Position numbers and translations under genes: made by a program. From Actinomyces oris (GTDB taxonomy: Bacteria; Actinomycetota; Actinomycetes; Actinomycetales; Actinomycetaceae): DNA of 64,000 nucleotides. Shown here one piece after another: positions 43,863 through 53,026 of the stretch (position 1 is its first letter; each line of letters starts with the position of its first letter). The notes under the pieces are model-generated. The model saw nothing but the letters and a program-made list of their open reading frames with translations, was not told where the DNA came from and searched no databases. The stretch spans positions 312,191 through 376,190 of the forward strand of contig NZ_VICC01000001.1 of NCBI RefSeq assembly GCF_006546825.1, in the 5' to 3' direction.

Positions 43863-46800
43863 GTCGTCTTTACTGAATAGCCATTGATGGGGGCTTGTGG
43901 ATGGGTCGACAGTCGTGTTTCACGTGAAACACGGTGGCACTCACCGGTGATCCAATGGTTCGGGGTGAACTCAGGGTGTCACTCACGGTGCCGAACGTGA
44001 TTGTGTCAGCCCAGGTTTCACGTGAAACATGTGAATACCGACTTGTCCGTCATAGCTGAGGTACGTGGATACCGGCGAACGCTTGATGAGTTGAGGCGGA
44101 ACGGTTGCGGATGCATGACGCGCCAGAATGTCGGGTGTCGTGACAACCGAGCCGCTGGTTGGGGCGTTGCCTGGAACCATCGTGAAGCACGCACGAGGCC
44201 TGACCAATGCCTCTCGCTACTCGCAGAGTGGGTCGACCTGGGGAGGGGGTCGGAACCGGCCTCTACCGTCCGCCTCGCGCCTCTGTGCTGAAGTCTGGGG
44301 GCAAGTAGGGGAAGGTGCGGTCGACCCCCAGCTGAGAACGCCGGGCCAGGCCACCATGACTCCGCAGGGTCGATCAAGCTCGCGGCTTAGTGCCCGCAGC
44401 GTTGACCATCATGGTTCCGTGGGCAAAGTGAGAAGGGAGCGTCGCTGGAATACGACCTCGGTTTCACGTGAAACCACCGGTCGCTTCGGGTTCGGGGTGT
44501 GGAAGCGGGGTTGATGCCAGCTCCTTGAATGCCGATACTTCGCCAGACGCCTTCGTTGGCTTGTCCCCAGATGACAAACAAGCACCCCGCGTTCCTATCC
44601 GAGGAGAGCTTCAGAAGTGAGGAGAGCAGCAACAGACAGATCCTGGGACTCCCAAGGTTTCACGTGAAACACGGGAAGTGGCGGTTTCATCCCTACCGAT
44701 GTGTGGCGCGACCGTATCGAAGCGTAGTGGTACTGGTCGATGTGGTTCTCAGGCGGCGATAGAGAGTGCGTATGCAAAGAGCGCGGAGTCACGACGCCTC
44801 CCTCGCGGCGTTGTATGCGCGATGACGCGGATGAGGCTGTACGCGTACGTCCTCTTCAGAGTCGTTGCTAGGTCCGCTCGAAACTGACGTGGGGCTGCTC
44901 TCGCATGGATACGCAGACACGGTCAATGTTCGCCGCGTCAGCGTCTCAAGAACGGGGGCGGTGGGTCCTGAAGTGATGAGCACGTCGTTATGAGCCTATG
45001 CGTCGTTGATTGCTCCGGGACGTCGGTTCCGACGGTAGCGGGGAGACTGGGGGTCCCCGTGGTTTCACGTGAAACCAAAAGGCGAGCTCTTCCCCCTCCC
45101 CGTGGGGTAGGGGGTAGTGCTCTGCTGGGCATCACTGCGTTGTTGTGGCCAAGCAGATTGGCGGCCGAAGAATGCCGCTTCCCGGTGGGACTCCGATCGC
45201 GGGGCCATGCTGACCTCAGTGTGTCGGCCACCAACAGCGGAGGAATGTACACGGGGGAACTCATACCGAATACTCGTGATCGCTGGTTTCACGTGAAACC
45301 AGAAGAGGGTCGATCGGGGATGGCTTTCGTCGAGGTCTCTAGTCGACGTGGTGCGTGCGCATGTAGCAGATGAGTGGTCGGTGATGCCGTCGCAGTCTCT
45401 TCCCCGGGGGAGGCATCGGTTCGCATTCCAACAGTGAAGACTGCTCGTGTTGCGCACGTCCTCTGTAGCGCATCTGTCGGCGCACCAAGCGCGGCGTCAA
45501 GGGTGGAGTGATGCATCGTGGCGCAGTGCTGAGGCATGGGTGAGGCTACTACTCGCAGGCGTCATGAGCGTGCCAGGCACGGCCAAGAGGAGCGCCGTGC
45601 CTACCTATGCTGGGAGAGCGGACCGCGGAATGACGTCGGCGCTGCCATGACGCCCGCACCGTGTTTGCGAGTCGGTTTCACGTGAAACCAATGGTGAAGC
45701 GTCCGACGGCAATGTTCCGTGAGACTCTGCAGACGTCACCGAGCGCAGAAGCTGTGACTTCAAGCTGCTGATGAGACGTGATGCCCTCTCCCTCTTCGGA
45801 GGCAGGTAGGGCGTATGCCGTCGCACGTGAGAAGCAACGTGATGCCGCCTCCCAGTGCCCGGTAGCGGCCTCCCGTTGAATACGTCGTGCCCGACGGGAT
45901 GCGACCTACTGCCGCCGCGGATGAACGTGGCAGATACATCCGCTTTGGGCGGGACAGATCGAGTGACGTCTGTTGGAGAAGCACGGCAGTCTGAGTGAGA
46001 CAACGTGCGCTGCCTGACTGGCGTGGGCGGCATGGCAGCCGTTTCTCTGGGACTGAGGCTGGTTTCACGTGAAACCAATGGCGAAGCCTCCGCCGGGAGT
46101 GTTCCATAAGACTCTGCAGACGGAACTGAGGACTGGGTCCGTGACGTCAAGTTGCCGGATGGCGTTGATGACTGATGGACTCTCCTTCCTGGAGGGAGAC
46201 CCGTCATGTGCTGTAGCACGTGAGGACGAGCCGGACGCCGCTGCTATGTGGATACTGGAGGTCGGCTGTCGAGTACGTCGCGTCCGAAGGGATGGAAGGA
46301 ATTGTGCTGAGATGGAAGAGTGTGGAAGATACATTTGCTTTGGCAGGTGCTGATCGAGTGCCGTGCATTGGGGAAGCACAGCGAATCCGAGCGTCACGAC
46401 GTGTACCGCCGCACTGAAGGGGCAGGCATGGTGTGCACTTCCTGGGGGCTGTGAGCCGGTTTCACCTGAAACCGCCGTAAGTCGCTGAAGAGCGCTCTCG
46501 TTCCGGATTGGGCCAGCGGTGTCGCGTCAATGCTCGTAGGGTTCATCCTGGCGTGCGGGAACGGGATGCTCAGGCCTCCCCCGGGGGAGGTACCGCTCGT
46601 CCCCGAGCGATGAGTACGATGCGAAGGTCCCGCACACGTTCCGACGCGAAGAACAGAAGTCGGTCATGCTCCTGATCGCATGTGCCTATAGTCAGTGTTG
46701 GGCACGGAGCCGTGCAGCAGACTACTCGACTCGTTCACTTGGATTGTGATTGCACCGCCTCCGCATCGGCGTATGAGGATGACAGCGGAGACGGTACAGC

Positions 46801-48347
46801 GGAGCCCTGACTGTGCTGACGCTACACCAACGCAATGCGGAGCATGTTTCACGTGAAACCGCGAGATCAACAGGGTACGCGGAGCGCTCCGTTTCAGAAC
46901 GGCAGTCTGGAATACGTGGTGATCGATCAGAGGTCATGAAGGGTGTCGCGGGCCAGCCCATCGACCCGATGTGTGGGAGAGGCGGAGTGGCCGCTCCAGA
47001 TACCGGAGGCCATCGGTGTTGAGCTCGTTCGTCAGGCTTCATTGACAGAGACAGGAACCTCCGGGGCCTTCGACACCCCTCCCCACCTACCCGGCAGGGA
47101 ATCCTCGCTGGTTCGGCCACCCACTATCAGGGCAGGAGGGGCAGAAAACGGCGGTCGTCATCGACCACCAGTAACGCGCCACGCGCTACGGTGGCTAGCT
47201 CCAGGGTATGGAGCCGGGGCTGTCATACATGAGCGTGTTCCATCCGAAACCGATCTATTGGGACGCCGCTTGCTGGCTTGGAGTACCCCTACCCCGGGGA
47301 TGGCTGTCCCTTATGGGAACCGTTGGGTGTCAGGCTGAGCCGGGCCGTACCCGCATAGGGGCCACCGTCTCAGTTGGCATCGGCCCCCTCTCCCGCCATG
47401 AAGCTGACGCCCGTCTGCGCAGGAATCGAATAAGGCCGCAGCCAACAGCAGGTTTCACGTGAAACAAATGGACGCAGTATCGGTAGTCGGTTGCGGGTGC
47501 CAGTGCGAGTCCTACGTGGCTCTGCGTCGACCTCGCCGGTGGCATTGCCCCATGCTGACGATGAGAGCCGATTCGTGTCCTGCTCGTCTGAAGCCGCCTA
47601 CTCCCGCGTCTCCTTGTAGCAGCCGTGCGGCCCGCCTCATCGCAACGCTGGGTAGACCGGATGCGCTACCGCGCTTCTGGCGCGCCACACGGTCTCTCAA
47701 CGGCACACGACGACATACTGAATGGGAGAAGGGCCCGTGCGCCGTGGACCTGGCTGAGACTTGCTGATCTGGTCAGTGGCACCGTTGACGTCTGGTTTCA
47801 CGTGAAACATGATCGCGTTGCGTTGAGCTTGCGTGCTCCATCTCCCGATCGGCTAGCGCTTGGGTATGGGCAATGACGTCCATACCTGTGACCCGGTGGG
47901 CAGCATTGTTTGCCGTGCGTTGCACTTGAAGCACATCAACGAGGGCGGCAGCGCCTTGCGTTCAAAGCACGCCGTTCCTCGAACGAAGGAACCGTAAACC
48001 CCCTCATCAGCACGAGAAGCGGGAAGCTCATAAGCAGGTTTCACGTGAAACGCTGAGGATTCCGAATGTCCCGATGCTCTGTCCTGCCGTTACGATGCCA
48101 GCACTGATCGTTCTGACGGGACATTGAGGCCGGTCCGAGCAACGCCAGCCCCTGCCCTGTTCCGAGAGCGGTGTGCCTCGATGACCGTACGGCAGACGTG
48201 TCTCACCAGGGCGATGACACACGCACACCGCATCCGGTTTCACGTGAAAGCGCAGCCCCTCCGGTTACTCGTGATGGAGCGTCGTTGAGAAGAAGGCACT
48301 GATGGTGATATCCGCTTGCCGCCCTGTGAAGTGTCCAATGAGTACAG
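43863..48347. other. gene-free parS array, probable chromosomal centromere
   Basis: No credible gene is visible in this 4.5-kb stretch, and it is clearly less G+C-rich than its neighbours. Exact 12-bp cores lie in 16-bp sites starting at 43916, 44014, 44460, 44656, 45061, 45285, 45674, 46061, 46845, 47451, 47794, 48037 and 48236, and one more at 48379 beside the ddl terminator. A copy with one core mismatch (CACCTG) starts at 46458. Only 43916 has the full TGTTTCACGTGAAACA form. Most of the rest begin GG. Spacing is 100-600 bp, with four successive gaps of 387-397 bp. C/G-rich hairpin motifs (such as CTTCCCCGGGGGAGG near 45403 and CCTCCCCCGGGGGAGG near 46574) recur between sites. Frames open here translate parS as VSRET and look spurious. 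Confidence 0.93.
45674..46457. repeat. diverged tandem duplication, two units of 387 and 397 bp, each led by parS
   Basis: The units 45674-46060 and 46061-46457 align along their length. Both begin with parS then CCAATGG-GAAGC, share GACTCTGCAGACG about 50 bp in, and share ATACGTCG or GTACGTCG with GGGATG about 220 bp in. Both also share GGCAGATACAT or GGAAGATACAT and GATCGAGTG further on. Divergence is substantial, with small gaps. Confidence 0.8.
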
Positions 48348-48380
48348 CGGTGGCTCCACTCAATAGGAGTGGAGCCACCG
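48348..48380 (-). terminator. ddl terminator hairpin abutting a parS site
   Basis: A 13-bp stem (48348-48360 and 48368-48380) with a 7-nt loop lies 23 bp past the ddl stop. The last two bases of the stem are the first two bases of the parS site at 48379-48394. Confidence 0.8.
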
Positions 48381-48403
48381 TTTCACGTGAAACAGAGCCG
48401 GCG

Positions 48404-49351
48404 TTACGGATGAACCAGTGGGTTCCTCACCAACGCGTCATACAGGTCGTCCAAGGAGCCCTCGGCCTCTGCGGCAATGGGCAGCAGGGAGGTCTCCGTC
48501 ATTCCCGGAATGACGTTGACGTCGATGAACCACGGAGTCCCCTTGTCATCGAGAATGAGGTCGGTGCGCGAGAGATTGCCCAGCCCGAGAGTGGTGTGAA
48601 CCGTGATAGCCGTCTTCTTCACCTTCTCGATGACCGCCTCATCCAGCCGAGCCGGCACGAAGTACTCCGAACGGCCCGGGTTGTACCGTGCATCGAAGTC
48701 ATACTGCCCGTCGGTGACGACCTCAACAGGGGGAAGTGCGCGTGGCCCCTCTCCTGTGTCGACGACGGAGACCGCCAGCTCCGTCCCGGCGATGTAGCGC
48801 TCGATGAGGGCGCGCTCGTCGTAGGCGAAGCACGCCACCATCGCGGAGCGCAGCTCGTCCGCCGTCGATGCGTAGGAGACACCAAGTCCGGAGCCCCCCT
48901 GATGCGGCTTCACTACGACAGGAAGTCCCAGATGACCCGCCACGACGGTGAGAACCTCCTGGGCCCCCAGCTGACTGAAATAGGACTGTGGAAGCGTCAA
49001 TGAATCAGGAGTAATCACTCCGCCGGTGCGAACACTCGCCTTGGCGGTCGGTTTGAATGAGGCCCGCTGGCAGCCGTCGGAGTGCGTGCCGACATACGGC
49101 AGTCCGAGGGAGATGAGCACATTCTGAAGCCCCCCGTCCTCCCCGGGGCCGCCGTGAACCAAGGGCCACACGACGTCGGGCCCGAAGGTCTTGAGCGATC
49201 CAATGGTGCGTGCGTCGATGTCCAGGACGAGGACGGTGTGCCCGAGGTGCTTGAGTACCTGGGCGACGCGATGCCCCGAGCGCAGGGAGATGTCGCGCTC
49301 ATGGCTCAATCCGCCGGCGAGGACAGCGATACGGAGTGGAGACTGGTTCAT
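48404..49351 (-). CDS. ddl: D-alanine--D-alanine ligase
   Basis: 315 residues from ATG 49351, with GAGGT 6 bp upstream; a TTG two codons earlier is less likely. ATP-grasp features are present: VLAGGLSHERDISLRSG at the N-terminus, WPLVHGGPGEDGGLQN, VVKPHQGGSGLGV, and the Mg-binding WFIDVNVIPGMTETSLLP. The enzyme makes the D-Ala-D-Ala dipeptide for peptidoglycan precursors. It follows the aminotransferase gene by 8 bp in a two-gene unit. It is rather short for Ddl and may belong to the subgroup found next to parAB in actinobacteria. Confidence 0.93.
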   Translation of the reverse strand: MNQSPLRIAVLAGGLSHERDISLRSGHRVAQVLKHLGHTVLVLDIDARTIGSLKTFGPDVVWPLVHGGPGEDGGLQNVLISLGLPYVGTHSDGCQRASFKPTAKASVRTGGVITPDSLTLPQSYFSQLGAQEVLTVVAGHLGLPVVVKPHQGGSGLGVSYASTADELRSAMVACFAYDERALIERYIAGTELAVSVVDTGEGPRALPPVEVVTDGQYDFDARYNPGRSEYFVPARLDEAVIEKVKKTAITVHTTLGLGNLSRTDLILDDKGTPWFIDVNVIPGMTETSLLPIAAEAEGSLDDLYDALVRNPLVHP

Positions 49352-49359
49352 CGTCAACC

Positions 49360-50673
49360 TCAGATCTGGTCGGGTGCGGGCGCGTGGACGCCCTCGGACG
49401 GATGGGGACTGTGGGTGGGCCCGAACAGGCTCAGCAGCTCGAGATCGCGGGTCACGACGCCGGAGAGCCGGCGCACCCCTTCACGGATCTCGGCGGGCTC
49501 GGGGTAGCAGAACGACAGTCGCAGGTGGTCCTGCCCTGCCCTGCCGCCGGCGTAGAAGGCCGTCCCGGAGACGTAGGCGACCAGGCTCGTGACCGCGCGC
49601 GGCAGCATGTCCTTGGCGTCGAGTCCCTCGGGAAGCCGTACCCACACGTAGAAGCCACCGTCGGGCACGTTCCAGTGGCACATGGGCAGGAACTCCTCTA
49701 GCGCCGAGACCATGGCGTCGCGCCGCTCCTGGTACATGGCCCGGAAGTCCACAATCTGCTGCTTCCAGTCGAACTGCTCCAGGTACATGGAGATCGAGAA
49801 CTGACCCACCGACGACGGGCACAGGATCGCCGCCTCGGAGGCCAGCTTCATCTTCTCCCGCACGGCCGGCGGGGCCACCGCCCAGCCCACGCGGTAACCC
49901 GGGGCGAAGATCTTGGAGAAGGAACCCAGGTAGACGACGTCGTCGGGCGCGAGGGTCTTGAGCGCGGTGTAGGTCTGCCCCTCGAAGCCCAGAAGACCGT
50001 AGGGATTGTCCTCCACGATGAGGATGTGGTGGCGTCGGCAGATCTCAACGACCTGTCCACGGCGCTCCTCGGCGAGGGTCACTCCGGCGGGGTTATGGAA
50101 GTTGGGGAGGCAGTAGAAGAACTTGATACGGCGTCCTTCGCGTTCGAGGCGGACGATCGTCTCCTCCAGCGCCTCCGGGACGACGCCCCCGGCATCAATG
50201 GGCACCTGCTGCACATCGGCCTGGTAGGTCGCGAAGATCGACAGTGAGCCGACGTAGGTGGGTGCCTCGGTCAGCACGACGTCGCCGGGGTCGACGAAGA
50301 GCTCGGTGATGATGTCGACGGCCTGCTGAGAGCCGGTGGTGACGATGACGTCCTCGGGATCGGCCCTGATCCCCTCCAGGGCCATGACCTCGGTGATCTG
50401 CTCTCGTAGCCGCGGCAGTCCCTGCCCGTTCCCGTACTGCAGCGCCCGGCCGCCGTCCTCGCGGATCATCCGTGCAGTGGCCTCGGCCAGACGCTCCAGC
50501 GGGAGGTCCTTGAGGTTGGGCATGCCGCCGGCCAGGGAGACGACCTCGGGTCGGGAGGCGACGGCGAACAGGGACCGCGTCTCCGAGGCACGCAGTCCGT
50601 GGGCTCGTGCCGCATAGCTGTCCAGCCACGGGTCGAGTCGGTTGCCCTTCACCTGGTTACTGCTCTCACTCAC
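49360..50673 (-). CDS. PLP-dependent aminotransferase (2-aminoadipate transaminase/LysN-like)
   Basis: 437 residues from GTG 50673 behind AAGGAAGGA. This is a fold-type I aminotransferase: SLAGGMPN near the start, YGNGQGLPRLREQI, TTGSQQAVDII, PNFHNPAGVT, EDNPYGLL, and the PLP lysine in SFSKIFAPGYRVGW. It belongs to the MocR/LysN group but lacks the N-terminal GntR helix-turn-helix, so it is an enzyme, not a regulator. The substrate is probably a branched, aromatic or aminoadipate amino acid. A perfect parS site lies about 100 bp upstream of the start. It is co-transcribed with ddl. Confidence 0.9.
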   Translation of the reverse strand: MSESSNQVKGNRLDPWLDSYAARAHGLRASETRSLFAVASRPEVVSLAGGMPNLKDLPLERLAEATARMIREDGGRALQYGNGQGLPRLREQITEVMALEGIRADPEDVIVTTGSQQAVDIITELFVDPGDVVLTEAPTYVGSLSIFATYQADVQQVPIDAGGVVPEALEETIVRLEREGRRIKFFYCLPNFHNPAGVTLAEERRGQVVEICRRHHILIVEDNPYGLLGFEGQTYTALKTLAPDDVVYLGSFSKIFAPGYRVGWAVAPPAVREKMKLASEAAILCPSSVGQFSISMYLEQFDWKQQIVDFRAMYQERRDAMVSALEEFLPMCHWNVPDGGFYVWVRLPEGLDAKDMLPRAVTSLVAYVSGTAFYAGGRAGQDHLRLSFCYPEPAEIREGVRRLSGVVTRDLELLSLFGPTHSPHPSEGVHAPAPDQI

Positions 50674-50773
50674 CTGCGGTCCTTCCTTGGTCGCCACTGA
50701 TGCGTCCGTGGCCCTAAGTCTGCCACGGACCCAGCCGTGCTCAGCAGTCGGCGGGGGCAGGAGTATTCCGCGG

Positions 50774-50789
50774 TGTTTCACGTGAAACA
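50774..50789. promoter_or_regulatory. parS: isolated full-consensus parS site
   Basis: TGTTTCACGTGAAACA is the full 16-bp consensus. It is 2.4 kb beyond the main array, in the gap between the thrC terminator and the aminotransferase start, where it may overlap that promoter. Confidence 0.95.
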
Positions 50790-50834
50790 CGCTCCTCACC
50801 TCATCGCTGGGACGGCGCGCGCGCCGGACAAGGA

Positions 50835-50868
50835 CGCGCCGCGCATCGTGGGTGCGATGCGCGGCGCG
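50835..50868 (-). terminator. thrC terminator hairpin
   Basis: A perfect 14-bp G+C stem (50835-50848 and 50855-50868) with loop TGGGTG lies 34 bp past the thrC stop. Confidence 0.85.
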
Positions 50869-50902
50869 GTGAGGTGTCAGTAGCCCTACGGGCCGACCTC
50901 GG

Positions 50903-52342
50903 TCAGCGGGTCAGGGCCCGCTCCTCGATGAGGGCGCGCAGAGGAGCCTCCTCGTTGTCGATCGTCTCGACCTTCTGGGGCCGGGCAAGCAGATCAGCGA
51001 CGACGTCGGGGGTCTCCGGCTCGCTCCCGAGCGCCTCGGCCACCGTCTGCGGGAACTTCGCGGCCTTGGCGGTCTCCATGACGAGTGTGGGGAAACCGGG
51101 CTCCATGACGCGCAGAGCGACCGTGACGCCGTCGGCCGTGTGCGGGTCGATGAGCCGGCCGGAGCGCTCCTTGACGCTGCGGATGGCCTCCAGCCGGTCA
51201 GCGTGCGTGGACGTGCCGGCCACGAAGCCGAACTCCTCGCGCAGGCGCGGGAGCTGATCGCGCAGGTCGAGCGTGCCGGTGGTCTCCAGCTCCGTCCAGC
51301 GCTGTACGAAGACCTCGGGGCCCAGCAGCGCCCAGATGAAGCGCTCCAGGTTGGAGGCCTTGGAGATGTCCATGGAGGGGCTGGAGGTGGCCAGGGTGTC
51401 CTCCGCGGAACGGGGCCGGTAGATGCCGGTGGTGAAGAACTCCTCGAGCACGTTGTTCTCATTGGTGGCCAGAATGAGGCGGCGGATCGGCACCCCCATG
51501 GACCGGGCCAGGAAGCCGGCGTAGATATTGCCGAAGTTGCCCGAGGGCACGCACACGTCGATGCGGTAGCCGGCGCGGCGCCCCTCCTCCACGGCGTCGG
51601 TGACCCGCAGCCAGGACCACACGTAGTAGACGGCCTGCGCGGCGATCCGGCCGATGTTGATGGAGTTGACGGCGCCCAGGTGATGAGCGGCCTTGAACTC
51701 CGCGTCGTTGCTCAGCGCCTTGACCAGCGCCTGGCAGTCGTCGAAGACACCGCGCACCGCGATGTTGTGGATGTTGGCGTCCTGGAGGGTGTACATCTGG
51801 GCGCGCTGCACCGGACTCATACGCCCGGCCGGCGAGAGCATGAAGACGCTGACGCCCTCCTGCCCCCTGAAGGCGTGCTCGGCCGCCGAACCGGTGTCGC
51901 CGGAGGTGGCGCCCAGAATGTTGAGCACCTGTCCGTGCTTGGCCAGCACATAGGGAATCGCCTGCCCGAGGAACTGCATGGCCAGGTCCTTGAAGGCCAT
52001 TGTCGGTCCCTCGGACAGGCCCACGAGGGTCAGGCCGTCGGCGACCTCGTCAAGCCAGGTGACAGGGACGACCGGCTGTGGGAACCGCCGCGGGCCATAG
52101 GCGGCCTGGGTCAGCTCGGCCAGGTCCTCCCGGGGAATGTCGGTGGCGAACAGGCCGATGACTTCCGTGGCCAGGTCGGCGTAGCCCAAGGGCCTCCAGG
52201 CCTCGATCTGCTCGGGGCTCAGGGCTGGCAGTTGGCTGGGAACCGCAAGGCCACCGTCGGGCGCCAGGCCCGCCACAAGAACGTCCGTGAACCCCGTTGC
52301 CGCCATCTGGCCACGGGTGGAGATGTACTGGGTGTGCTGCAT
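50903..52342 (-). CDS. thrC: threonine synthase
   Basis: 479 residues of the longer, E. coli/yeast-type family. It starts MQHTQYISTRG, and the PLP lysine is in GPTMAFKDLAMQFLG (about 112). The phosphate-binding GATSGDTGSAAEHAF and the later VPSGNFGNIYAG are conserved. It converts O-phosphohomoserine to threonine. It has its own terminator and lies between unrelated genes, away from other threonine genes in the window. Confidence 0.96.
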   Translation of the reverse strand: MQHTQYISTRGQMAATGFTDVLVAGLAPDGGLAVPSQLPALSPEQIEAWRPLGYADLATEVIGLFATDIPREDLAELTQAAYGPRRFPQPVVPVTWLDEVADGLTLVGLSEGPTMAFKDLAMQFLGQAIPYVLAKHGQVLNILGATSGDTGSAAEHAFRGQEGVSVFMLSPAGRMSPVQRAQMYTLQDANIHNIAVRGVFDDCQALVKALSNDAEFKAAHHLGAVNSINIGRIAAQAVYYVWSWLRVTDAVEEGRRAGYRIDVCVPSGNFGNIYAGFLARSMGVPIRRLILATNENNVLEEFFTTGIYRPRSAEDTLATSSPSMDISKASNLERFIWALLGPEVFVQRWTELETTGTLDLRDQLPRLREEFGFVAGTSTHADRLEAIRSVKERSGRLIDPHTADGVTVALRVMEPGFPTLVMETAKAAKFPQTVAEALGSEPETPDVVADLLARPQKVETIDNEEAPLRALIEERALTR

Positions 52343-52506
52343 GTGCCGCCTTCTTGCCGTGTCGCATGACCTGATGCCGCGTGCGAATCCGGTGCGATTC
52401 TACGGGGCCGTGACGGCGGGTGACAGGTGCGGTGTCAGATACGGCCTCGCTGAGGTGACGGCCCGCCCGACGACGGAACCAGACATCAGACAACCGTTGG
52501 GACAGG

Positions 52507-52557
52507 GCATCGGTCCCGCCGAGACGCCCGTGAGGGGCAGCACGGCGGGACCGATGC
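52507..52557 (-). terminator. trxBA terminator hairpin
   Basis: Arms of 15 bp (52507-52521 and 52543-52557) pair perfectly around 21 nt, which themselves can form a small GCCC/GGGC stem. It lies 35 bp past the trxA stop. Confidence 0.8.
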
Positions 52558-52591
52558 GTGAGAGTCAGAAGACAGGGCGGAGGGCCCGGGT

Positions 52592-52918
52592 TCAGGCCAG
52601 GACCTTCTCCACCTCGGCCTTGAAGGAGGCCTTGGGGCGCGAGCCGGCGAACTGGTGGAAGACCTCGCCGTCGCGCACCACCGCGAAGGTCGGGATGGAA
52701 CGCACGCCGTAGGAGCGGGCCGTGGCCGGGTTGGCGTCCACGTCGACCTTGACGAACTTGACCTTGTCACCGAAGTCGGCGGCGACCTCGTCCACGATCG
52801 GCGCCATCTGGCGGCAGGGGCCGCACCACTGGGCCCAGAAGTCGATGACGACGGGCACCTCGGACTTGAGGACCTCCTCCTCGAAGGTGGCGTCGGTGAC
52901 GGCGAGAGCCTCGGACAT
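52592..52918 (-). CDS. trxA: thioredoxin
   Basis: 108 residues, the normal size. The active site WCGPC is in VVIDFWAQWCGPCRQMAPIV (about 25-44). The cis-Pro region (RSIPTFAVVRDGE) and GSRPKASFKAEVEKVL end are conserved. It reduces protein disulfides using electrons from TrxB, encoded 108 bp upstream on the same strand. Confidence 0.97.
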   Translation of the reverse strand: MSEALAVTDATFEEEVLKSEVPVVIDFWAQWCGPCRQMAPIVDEVAADFGDKVKFVKVDVDANPATARSYGVRSIPTFAVVRDGEVFHQFAGSRPKASFKAEVEKVLA

Positions 52919-53026
52919 GATTGTTCTCCTCGAACGTTGTGGGTGGGTGAGTCAGGATGGACGGGGCCGGCGATGCGACGTCGGCAGTGCCGACTCCGCC
53001 CTGTGCTGAGTGGAGGCAGCCGGCCC

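Noticed and set aside
45605-46219. 204-codon minus-strand reading frame with two near-identical internal segments
   Set aside because: It repeats because the underlying DNA is a tandem duplication with parS (read as VSRET). Composition is Ser/Arg/Pro-rich, with no domain and no good ribosome-binding site.
44001-48243. Other open frames of 60-140 codons in the parS array
   Set aside because: They are short, overlap on both strands, lack ribosome-binding sites and family resemblance, and often read through parS.
43916-48394. CRISPR array
   Set aside because: The repeated 16-bp palindrome recurs at irregular 100-600 bp spacing. There are no 20-40 bp spacers and no cas genes, and the motif is the known parS consensus next to parAB.
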